A stretch of DNA of 45,040 nucleotides from Amycolatopsis saalfeldensis (GTDB lineage: Bacteria > Actinomycetota > Actinomycetes > Mycobacteriales > Pseudonocardiaceae): the NCBI RefSeq assembly GCF_900110575.1, contig NZ_FOEF01000037.1:1-45040 (forward strand), read 5' to 3'. The notes under the pieces are model-generated. The model did no database searches, had not been told where the DNA came from, and saw only the letters and a program-made list of their open reading frames with translations. The translations under genes and the position numbers were made by a program. Positions 25,042 to 31,481 of the stretch are shown piece after piece (position 1 is the first letter of the stretch; each line of letters opens with the position of its first letter).

Positions 25042-25983
25042 ATGGGCGCGTTGGAAGTGGGCCTGCCCGAGCGGGTGCCGGCGCCCGGACTGCCGCCGCG
25101 CGTGGAGATCTGGGAGGTCGGCCCCCGCGACGGCCTGCAGAACGAGGACGCCGTCGTGCCGGTCGAGGTGAAGCTGGAGTTCCTGGACCGGCTGGCGGGC
25201 GCGGGCCTGACCACGTTGGAGGCGACCAGTTTCGTGCACCCGAAGTGGGTGCCGCAGCTCGCGGACGCGGAGCAGCTCCTCGCGGGCCTGGACCGTCGCG
25301 AGGGCGTGCGGTACCCGGTGCTGGTGCCGAACGAGCGGGGCCTGAACCGCGCGCTGGACGCCGGCGTGGACCACATCGCGATCTTCGCCAGCGCCACCGA
25401 GACCTTCGCCAAGCGGAACCTGAACTCGACGCTGGACGAGCAGTTCGCCATGTTCGAGCCGGTGGTGACCCGCGCCCGCGCCGAGGGCCTGGAGGTGCGC
25501 GGCTACCTGTCGATGTGCTTCGGCGACCCGTGGGAGGGCGTGGTGCCCGCGGAGCAGGTCGTCCGCGCGGGCCGTCGGCTGCTGGACTTCGGCTGCTCGC
25601 AGCTTTCACTGGGCGACACCATCGGCGTCGCGACGACGGGCCAGGTCACGAACCTGCTCGCCTCGTTCACCGCGGCGGGCGTCGACGTGGGCTCGCTGGC
25701 CGTGCACTTCCACGACACGTACGGCCAGGCGCTGGCGAACACCGAAGCCGCGCTCCGCTCGGGCGTGTCCACTGTGGACTCATCGGCGGGCGGCCTCGGC
25801 GGCTGCCCGTACGCGGAGTCGGCCACGGGCAACCTCGCGACCGAGGACCTGGTCTGGCTGCTGGAGGGCCTCGGCGTCGAGCACGGCGTCGACCTGGCCA
25901 AGCTGGTGGAGACGAGCGTCTGGATGGCCGGACAGCTGGGGCGGCCCTCGCCGTCACGCGTGGTGAACGCCCTGGCGGGGTAA
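25042..25983 (+). CDS. mvaB: Hydroxymethylglutaryl-CoA lyase
   Basis: A 313-residue TIM-barrel lyase that splits HMG-CoA into acetoacetate and acetyl-CoA, the last step of leucine breakdown. Family landmarks: EVGPRDGLQNE (active-site Arg and Asp) near the start, EATSFVHPKWVPQLAD, the metal-ligand strand AVHFHDTYGQALAN, and the signature loop GGLGGCPYAESATGN with the catalytic Cys. Length is typical. It directly follows the PH gene (one base). The propionyl-type carboxylase, acyl-CoA ligase and acyl-CoA dehydrogenase elsewhere in the window fit branched-chain acyl-CoA metabolism. Confidence 0.92.
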   Translation: MGALEVGLPERVPAPGLPPRVEIWEVGPRDGLQNEDAVVPVEVKLEFLDRLAGAGLTTLEATSFVHPKWVPQLADAEQLLAGLDRREGVRYPVLVPNERGLNRALDAGVDHIAIFASATETFAKRNLNSTLDEQFAMFEPVVTRARAEGLEVRGYLSMCFGDPWEGVVPAEQVVRAGRRLLDFGCSQLSLGDTIGVATTGQVTNLLASFTAAGVDVGSLAVHFHDTYGQALANTEAALRSGVSTVDSSAGGLGGCPYAESATGNLATEDLVWLLEGLGVEHGVDLAKLVETSVWMAGQLGRPSPSRVVNALAG

Positions 25984-25990
25984 GCGCGAC

Positions 25991-26025
25991 GCCCGCGGGC
26001 TTCGAACTCGTCGAACGGCGCGGGC
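25991..26025 (+). terminator. Hairpin after HMG-CoA lyase
   Basis: GCCCGCGGGCTTCGA and TCGAACGGCGCGGGC pair at 12 of 15 positions around a five-base loop, beginning eight bases after the stop. It is probably the end of the birA-PH-lyase transcript. Confidence 0.55.
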
Positions 26026-26189
26026 CCGCAGGGGCGTTGGTGCGGCGCCGGATCGACCGCGGCCGATAAGGTGGAATTGCCACCGCGCGTGCGGAATTCG
26101 CCCTATCGGGGAATTGTGCGCGCGCGACGGCAACCGGGTGGCCGGGGAAACGTCCTTCCTCGAGCCGGCGGAACCGACGGAGGGTGCCC

Positions 26190-27122
26190 GTGACCGAGCA
26201 GGCCGAACCGGCCGACACCGACGTCTCCACCGGGCCGATCCGCCTCCCGGCCCAGTACGGCGGCCTGCTGGACGCCGGTGGCTTCGAGGACGTCCCGACC
26301 CCGCCGTCGGGCAATCGCCTCCCGCCGGTCCCGCACCGTGGCAGCGCACCCGGGCCGTCTCGGTCACCGGGGGTGCCGGCGCCGTACCAGCCGGGTCCGT
26401 CCGCGCCGCGGCAAGCGCACCAGCAGGCGTACCAGCAGCAGCAATACCAGCGGCCGTACCCGCAACAACCGCAGCCGCCGAGGCGAAAGCCGCCGATGGG
26501 AGCGCCGCGGACCGAGCGGGAAAGCGTGCTCGCGCTTTTCCTCGTGCACATGTTCCCCATCGGCCACCTGCCCGTCGCCGCCGCGCGGCCGGCCGAGCAA
26601 CTGCCCATTCCCGCCGAAACCGACGACGTCGGGCGCGCCCCGTTCGACCACCCGGATTCCGCGCTGCTCGACGACAGCGACGCGCTCCATTACGTCACTC
26701 GGGGACTGCGCCGCACTCCGACGCCGCCCGCCGCCGTCGAACCGCCGGCCGAGCTGCTCACCGGGTACGAGCCCCCGGCCGATCCCGAGCCGTCCGGCCC
26801 GGTCTGGCCGCCCGAAGGTGGTCTGGACCATCCGGAACCCGTTGTGCTGCCGAAGGACACGGTGCTCGACCGCTTCGGCGGCGAGCACGGCCGCGTCTTC
26901 GCCCCCGACGGCACGCAGTTCGCGCGGCGCTCGCTGCCACCGTCCGCCGTGGACGAGGGCTATCGGCGCTACCGGGTGGTGAAACCGGTCCCGATGTGGC
27001 GCTCGACGTCGCCCGCGTGGTTCGGCGGGCCCGGCGGCGGGATCCGGTACCGTGCGGTGCTGGCCGCCGACGAGCTGGTGACGCTGGGATTCCTGGCGGA
27101 GGTCACGGGGGAGAAGCGATGA
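26190..27122 (+). CDS. TNT-domain (tuberculosis necrotizing toxin-like) protein
   Basis: A 310-residue protein with no signal peptide. Residues 1-100 are Pro/Gln-rich and disordered (HQQAYQQQQYQRPYPQQPQ). A middle segment carries conserved short motifs. The last 90 residues match the TNT fold: LDRFGGEHGRVF, GTQFARRSLPPSAVDEGY and AWFGGPGGGIRY. TNT of mycobacterial CpnT is an NAD+ glycohydrolase toxin. Here the position expected to be catalytic His (in a YHxY context) is Arg (YRRY), and the expected Gln near the end (GGxQY) is Arg (GGIRY), so activity is uncertain. I chose the GTG at 26190 because GGAGG lies six bases upstream. The stop overlaps the next start as ATGA, as expected of a toxin-immunity pair. 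Confidence 0.75.
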   Translation: MTEQAEPADTDVSTGPIRLPAQYGGLLDAGGFEDVPTPPSGNRLPPVPHRGSAPGPSRSPGVPAPYQPGPSAPRQAHQQAYQQQQYQRPYPQQPQPPRRKPPMGAPRTERESVLALFLVHMFPIGHLPVAAARPAEQLPIPAETDDVGRAPFDHPDSALLDDSDALHYVTRGLRRTPTPPAAVEPPAELLTGYEPPADPEPSGPVWPPEGGLDHPEPVVLPKDTVLDRFGGEHGRVFAPDGTQFARRSLPPSAVDEGYRRYRVVKPVPMWRSTSPAWFGGPGGGIRYRAVLAADELVTLGFLAEVTGEKR

Positions 27123-27382
27123 ACACCCAGTCGATCCGCCGCTGGCTCGACGTGCTCGGCGTGCCCGCGGAAGTGGTTTCGGTGGGCGCCGAGGCCGACA
27201 ACGCGTGGTGCCTGATGCCCGTCGAGGACAACGGCTGGGAAGTCTTCTGGCGCGAGCAGGGCAACCGGTACGACTGGGCCCGCTTCAGCTCCGAGCAGGT
27301 CGCCTGCCACTACCTCTTCGGCCGCCTCGCGTGGTCGCAGGTGGCGCGCGGCGCGGTCGGGGTCCTGCCCGGAGCCGGCTGA
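27119..27382 (+). CDS. Probable immunity protein of the TNT-type toxin
   Basis: An 87-residue acidic protein of simple alpha/beta type (INVLGVPAEVVSVG-like start, here RRWLDVLGVPAEVVSVGAEA, and NGWEVFWREQGNRYDWARF). It overlaps the TNT-domain gene by four bases, ensuring coupled translation. Position, size and composition are like the immunity factor IFT that neutralises CpnT, although I cannot show sequence homology. It is probably cytoplasmic and binds the toxin's active site. Its stop is two bases from the convergent HisN gene stop. Confidence 0.6.
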   Translation: MNTQSIRRWLDVLGVPAEVVSVGAEADNAWCLMPVEDNGWEVFWREQGNRYDWARFSSEQVACHYLFGRLAWSQVARGAVGVLPGAG

Positions 27383-27384
27383 CC

Positions 27385-28167
27385 TCAGCGCTCGAGGACG
27401 GCCAATGCGTCGTCGTGCAGCAGGCCGTTGCTGGACAGCGCCGAGCCGCCCTCGTAGGTCGCCGCGCCGGACAGGTCGCTGAACCGCCCGCCCGCCTCCG
27501 TGACGAGCACCTGCGCGGCCGCGACGTCCCACGGGTTCACGACGCATTCCGCGGCCAGGTCCAGCGCGCCCTCCGCGACCAGGCAGTGGTGCCAGAAGTC
27601 GCCGAACGCGCGGCTTTCCCAGCAGGCTTCCGTGAGCGCCAGGTACTTCTCGCGCGAGTGGTACTCCGTCCACGAGTTGAGGTCCGTCGTGGACAGATAC
27701 GCGTCTTCCAGCGACGCCACCGAGGACACCGCGAGACGCCTCGTTCCGGCCGCGTCGCGCAGGAAGGCGCCGTCGCCACCGGACGCCCACCAGCGTCGTC
27801 CCAGCAGCGGGGCGGAGATCATCCCGACCACCGGCGAGCCGTCCTCGACCAGCGCGATCAGCGTGGCCCAGACCGGCACCCCGCGCAGGAAGTTCTTGGT
27901 CCCGTCGATCGGGTCGAGCACCCACGCGCGGCCCTTCGAGCCCGCCGTGCCGCCGCGCTCCTCGCCCGCCACGGCGTCTCCGGGACGGTCGATGGCGAGG
28001 ATCGCGCGGATGGCGTCCTCGACGGCGGTGTCGGCGTCGGTGACCGGCGTCCGGTCGGGTTTGCGGGAGACCGACAGGTCGAGGGCGCGGAACCGGGACG
28101 TGGTGATCGCGTCGGCGGCATCAGCCAGGCGGGTGGCAAGCGTCAGATCATCCTCATAACCAGGCAC
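27385..28167 (-). CDS. hisN: Histidinol-phosphatase, inositol-monophosphatase type
   Basis: A 260-residue magnesium-dependent phosphatase of the IMPase family, closest to the HisN-type histidinol-phosphate phosphatase of actinobacteria (histidine biosynthesis). Metal-site motifs: GEERGG (motif with the first Glu), WVLDPIDGTKNFLRG (DPIDGT) and NPWDVAAAQVLVTEAGGR (WDxAA). It starts at a GTG giving the family-like N-terminus PGYEDDLTLATRLADAAD; an in-frame GTG nine codons upstream is possible. It diverges from the response regulator gene and converges on the immunity gene. An inositol or other sugar phosphate substrate cannot be excluded. Confidence 0.82.
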   Translation of the reverse strand: MPGYEDDLTLATRLADAADAITTSRFRALDLSVSRKPDRTPVTDADTAVEDAIRAILAIDRPGDAVAGEERGGTAGSKGRAWVLDPIDGTKNFLRGVPVWATLIALVEDGSPVVGMISAPLLGRRWWASGGDGAFLRDAAGTRRLAVSSVASLEDAYLSTTDLNSWTEYHSREKYLALTEACWESRAFGDFWHHCLVAEGALDLAAECVVNPWDVAAAQVLVTEAGGRFSDLSGAATYEGGSALSSNGLLHDDALAVLER

Positions 28168-28209
28168 GATCACGATGGTTTCACGCCGGTTCACCGTAAG
28201 GTTGGCGAG

Positions 28210-28917
28210 GTGAGCATGGTCCTACTTGCCGAAGACGATCCGGCGATCGCCGAGCCCCTGTCCCGCGCGCTGCAACGGGAGGGGTACGAGATCGAGGTCG
28301 TCACCGACGGTCCCTCGGTACTGGACGCGACGGCCGCCCATCGGATCGACCTGCTCGTGCTCGATCTCGGCCTGCCCGGCATGGACGGGCTGGAGGTGTG
28401 CCGCCGCCTGCGCGCGAGCGGCACCGAGCTGCCCGTGCTGATGCTCACGGCGCGTACCGACGAGGTCGACTTCGTGGTCGGCCTCGACGCGGGGGCCGAC
28501 GACTACGTGGCCAAGCCGTTCCGGCTCGCCGAGCTGCTCGCCCGCATCCGCGCGCTGCTGCGGCGCCGGGTGCCGGAGGTGCTGGAGGCCGGCGGGGTCC
28601 GGATGGACCTCGGCGCCCGGCTGGTCACCGTCGAACAGCACGAGGTGCAGCTGGCGAACAAGGAGTTCGAGCTGCTGCGGGTGCTGATGACCAGGGCGGG
28701 CCAGGTGGTCAGCCGCGACGAGATCCTCGCCGAGGTGTGGAACGACCTGGAGTCGAAGACCTCCAAGACGCTCGACATGCACATGTCGTGGCTGCGCCGG
28801 AAGCTCGCGATCGCGGCCGACGAGGCGGCGGGGCGTCCGGCGAAGTCCACGCACTCCGACGGCGAGCGGCGGATCGCGACCGTGCGCGGCGTTGGCTTCC
28901 GCTTCAACGTCGAATAG
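28210..28917 (+). CDS. OmpR-family response regulator
   Basis: A 235-residue regulator. The receiver domain has acidic pocket Asp9-Asp10, phosphorylated Asp52 (LDLGLPGMDG), Thr80 and Lys102 (AKPF). The C-terminal winged helix is at 130-235 (KEFELLRVLMTRAGQVVSR). It starts at a GTG with TAAGGT ending nine bases ahead, so the transcript looks leaderless; an ATG two codons on is the alternative. A histidine kinase gene follows after 11 bases, making a cognate pair. Its targets are unknown. Confidence 0.92.
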   Translation: MSMVLLAEDDPAIAEPLSRALQREGYEIEVVTDGPSVLDATAAHRIDLLVLDLGLPGMDGLEVCRRLRASGTELPVLMLTARTDEVDFVVGLDAGADDYVAKPFRLAELLARIRALLRRRVPEVLEAGGVRMDLGARLVTVEQHEVQLANKEFELLRVLMTRAGQVVSRDEILAEVWNDLESKTSKTLDMHMSWLRRKLAIAADEAAGRPAKSTHSDGERRIATVRGVGFRFNVE

Positions 28918-28928
28918 CGTCCGGTCCC

Positions 28929-30218
28929 ATGAGCATGCGCCGCCGGATCCTGCTGGCGATCCTGCTCGCCGTGCTGGTGACGGCGGCGGTGCTGGGCATT
29001 CCGCTGGGCGTCACCGCGTGGCGGCTGGTGGAGAACCTGAACCGCGAGAACCTCGCCGAGCGCGCGCGGAACATCGCGGCGACCGTGGACACGCAGGTGG
29101 CGAACGGCCAGGACATCGACATCGGGCAGTTCCGCGTCGGCGTCCCGCAGGGCGGTTTGCTCACGGTGCGCGGCGACGGCCTGATCGAGAAGCACCTCGG
29201 CCTCGACCCGGGTCCGGACCCGGTGGTCGAGTCCGCGCCGACGGCCCGCCACGGCTCCGTCATCCTGGCCACCCCGAGCGGCCCGGTCCGCACGAAGCAG
29301 ACGCAGGTGACGCTGCTCGTGGTGTTGCTGGTCGTGTTGTCGGTCGGCACCGGCGCGGTGGTGGCGACCGTGACCGCGCGAAGGCTCGCGAAGCCGCTTC
29401 GGCACGTCGCGGACCGCGCGTCCCGCCTCGGCGGCGGCGACTTCCGGCCCGACCCGAGCCGCTACAGCGTCGCCGAGCTGGACATGGTCGCGGAGGCGCT
29501 GGACACGTCGGGTTCGGCGCTGGCGCAGCTCGTGCAGCGGGAGCGCCAGCTCGTCGGCGACGTCTCGCACCAGCTGCGCAGCCGGCTCACGGCGTTGCAG
29601 CTGCGTCTTGAACCACTGACCGTGCACGAGGATCCGGACGTCGTCGAGGAGTCGCGCGCGGCGCAGGAGCAGGCGGACCGGCTGGCCGACGCGCTCGACG
29701 AGCTGCTCGCCGCCGCCCGCGCGGCCCGCGAGGTGGACGCCGAGCCCATGGACCTGCCCGCGACGCTGCCCGAGGTCGCGGAGGAATGGCGGCAGCTGCT
29801 GCGGGTCGAGGGCCGCAACCTGCGGCTGAAGGTCGCCGACGGCCTGATGGCCCGCGCCACGCCCGGCCGGCTGCGCGAGGTCATCGGCGTGTTGCTGGAC
29901 AACGCGCTGCGCCACGGCGCCGGCACCGTCACGCTCACCGCCCGGCGCGGCGACGCCGACGGCACGGTGGTGATCGAGGTCGGGGACACCGGCTCCGGCG
30001 TCCCCGACGAGCTCGCCCCGCACATCTTCGAACGCGGCTTCTCCGGCGGCGGCTCCACCGGCGTCGGCCTGGCGCTGGCCCGCGCGCTGGTGGAGGCCGA
30101 CGGCGGCCGGCTCGAGCTGTCCAACAAGCGACCGGCGATCTTCAGCCTGTTCCTCAAGGTGCCGCGCCCGGACGACGTCGGCCAGGTGCGCTGGCCCGCC
30201 GAGCGCGTGCCCCGCTGA
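28929..30218 (+). CDS. Sensor histidine kinase
   Basis: A 429-residue membrane kinase: TM1 at 7-30, an extracytoplasmic sensor of about 95 residues, TM2 at 127-149, and a HAMP domain to about 205. The dimerisation/phosphoacceptor helix has His214 in DVSHQLRSRLTAL, and the ATPase domain has an N-box around DNALRHG, G1 GDTGSGVPDE and G2 GGSTGVGLALAR. The residue after the H-box Arg-Ser is Arg in place of the common Pro (RTPLTAL). The kinase pairs with the response regulator 11 bases upstream. The signal is not known. It converges on the GtrA genes. Confidence 0.9.
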   Translation: MSMRRRILLAILLAVLVTAAVLGIPLGVTAWRLVENLNRENLAERARNIAATVDTQVANGQDIDIGQFRVGVPQGGLLTVRGDGLIEKHLGLDPGPDPVVESAPTARHGSVILATPSGPVRTKQTQVTLLVVLLVVLSVGTGAVVATVTARRLAKPLRHVADRASRLGGGDFRPDPSRYSVAELDMVAEALDTSGSALAQLVQRERQLVGDVSHQLRSRLTALQLRLEPLTVHEDPDVVEESRAAQEQADRLADALDELLAAARAAREVDAEPMDLPATLPEVAEEWRQLLRVEGRNLRLKVADGLMARATPGRLREVIGVLLDNALRHGAGTVTLTARRGDADGTVVIEVGDTGSGVPDELAPHIFERGFSGGGSTGVGLALARALVEADGGRLELSNKRPAIFSLFLKVPRPDDVGQVRWPAERVPR

Positions 30219-30347
30219 GTCCGGCGCGCTGCTCGCGAGCCCAGCCGGCGGACGGCCGAGCAGCCGGGCCACGGTGTCGAAGACGATGTCCTCGTTACCC
30301 GCCGACTGCCGCTTCAGCTCGAAGGAGCCGTGAAGGAGCAAGTACGG

Positions 30348-30398
30348 CCGCGACCCCAAGCCGGGTCCCCGGTCGCGGGCAAACCCGTTTCTAACGGG
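30348..30398. terminator. Two candidate hairpins between the kinase and GtrA genes
   Basis: CCGCGACC (30348-30355) pairs with GGTCGCGG (30371-30378). CCCGTT (30384-30389) pairs with AACGGG (30393-30398) around TCT, and the stop codon of the convergent GtrA gene lies at this second loop. Either could end transcription in both directions; neither has a T-run. Confidence 0.4.
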
Positions 30399-30915
30399 GC
30401 AGGCGCGTGACCTGCTCACGACGTCGCTCGCCGAGGTCGTCCGGGAAGACCCACCTCTTGAAGCCCCAGAACCGGAACACCATCGCGAGCAGCATGCCGA
30501 TGATCGAGCCGCTGGTGAAGTCCGCGACCTCCTGCACCAGCCTGGTCACGTGCGGCACCTCCAGGTGCAGCGCGTAACGCGACAGGTACAGCGGGATCAG
30601 GTTGACCACCACGGCGATGCCGCTGATCACGAAGAACAGCGTCGCCTCGTGCGTGCGTTCGCGCCCGCCTCGGGTGCGGAAGGACCATTCGCGGTTCAGC
30701 ACGTACGAGACGATCGTGGCCACGATGATCGCGATGGCCTTCGCGGTGGTGGGCTTCGACTCCAGCACGCTGAGCTTGAGCAGGTACCAGACACCGTTGT
30801 CGACGACGAAGGTGGTGGCGCCGACCAGCGCGAACTTCAGCATCTCCCGGTGCTTGATCAGCACCGCGCGCAGCGGCTCCGGCGTGCGGGACAGCACGGT
30901 TTCGACAACGGTCAC
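30391..30915 (-). CDS. GtrA family membrane protein
   Basis: A 174-residue protein with four membrane helices and the GtrA landmarks FALVGATTFVVDNGVWYLL near residue 28, NREWSFRTRGGRERTHEA at the central loop and FWGFKRWVFP near the end. GtrA-like proteins flip or present polyprenyl-linked sugars for cell-wall polysaccharides. GTG start. It is the second of two GtrA genes in tandem, 37 bases after its paralogue, and the last gene of the sigma factor operon. An opposite-strand GtrA-like gene lies at the same place in mycobacteria (Rv3277). Confidence 0.88.
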   Translation of the reverse strand: MTVVETVLSRTPEPLRAVLIKHREMLKFALVGATTFVVDNGVWYLLKLSVLESKPTTAKAIAIIVATIVSYVLNREWSFRTRGGRERTHEATLFFVISGIAVVVNLIPLYLSRYALHLEVPHVTRLVQEVADFTSGSIIGMLLAMVFRFWGFKRWVFPDDLGERRREQVTRLPR

Positions 30916-30952
30916 ACCAGGCAGTCTAGAGAATCCGGGGTCACCGCCGGCC

Positions 30953-31471
30953 TCAGGCGGCCTTCCTGCCGGTAATGTCCGGATCCCCCGATTGGCTGCC
31001 GGAAACCGTCTCGAGCCGGGCGCCCTCGGTCGGGAAGACCCACTTCTTGAACGCCCACCAGCGGAACAGCGTGCCCAGCAGCGTGCCGAGGATCATGCCG
31101 CTGACGAAGTCCGCGACCTCCTGTCCCAGCAGGGTCAGGTGCGGCTCCTGAAGGTCCAGCACGTAGCGCGAAACCCACTGGGGCAGTGCGTTCAGGCCCA
31201 GCGCGATGCCGCTGATGAGGAAGAACAGCGCGGCCTCGTGCGCCCGCTCGCGCCCGCCGCGCGTGCGGAACGACCACTCGCGGTTGGCGACGTAGGAGAA
31301 GATCGTCGCGACCAGCACGCCGACGATCAGCGCGGTCACGGGGTGTGTCCGGAGCACGGTGAACTTCAGCACGTACGTGATGGCCGTGGTGATCAGGAAA
31401 CTGATGCCGCCGACCACGGCGAACCGCAGCAGCTCACGGTGCTTCGTCAGTAACTCGCGCAGGATCCGCAC
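30953..31471 (-). CDS. GtrA family membrane protein, paralogue
   Basis: A 172-residue four-helix protein closely similar to its downstream neighbour. It shares NREWSFRTRGGRER plus HEA, LFFLISGIALGLNALPQWVS-type helices and WWAFKKWVFP. The two probably arose by tandem duplication. GTG start, ten bases after the stop of the fused sigma factor gene, so they form one operon. A role in moving lipid-linked sugars would fit the GT87 glycosyltransferases encoded nearby on the other strand, but this is inference. Confidence 0.87.
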   Translation of the reverse strand: MRILRELLTKHRELLRFAVVGGISFLITTAITYVLKFTVLRTHPVTALIVGVLVATIFSYVANREWSFRTRGGRERAHEAALFFLISGIALGLNALPQWVSRYVLDLQEPHLTLLGQEVADFVSGMILGTLLGTLFRWWAFKKWVFPTEGARLETVSGSQSGDPDITGRKAA

Positions 31472-31481
31472 CCGCGCGACG

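Noticed and set aside
28503..30419. A long minus-strand open frame over the two-component genes
   Set aside because: Antisense to complete receiver and kinase domains; no motifs of its own.
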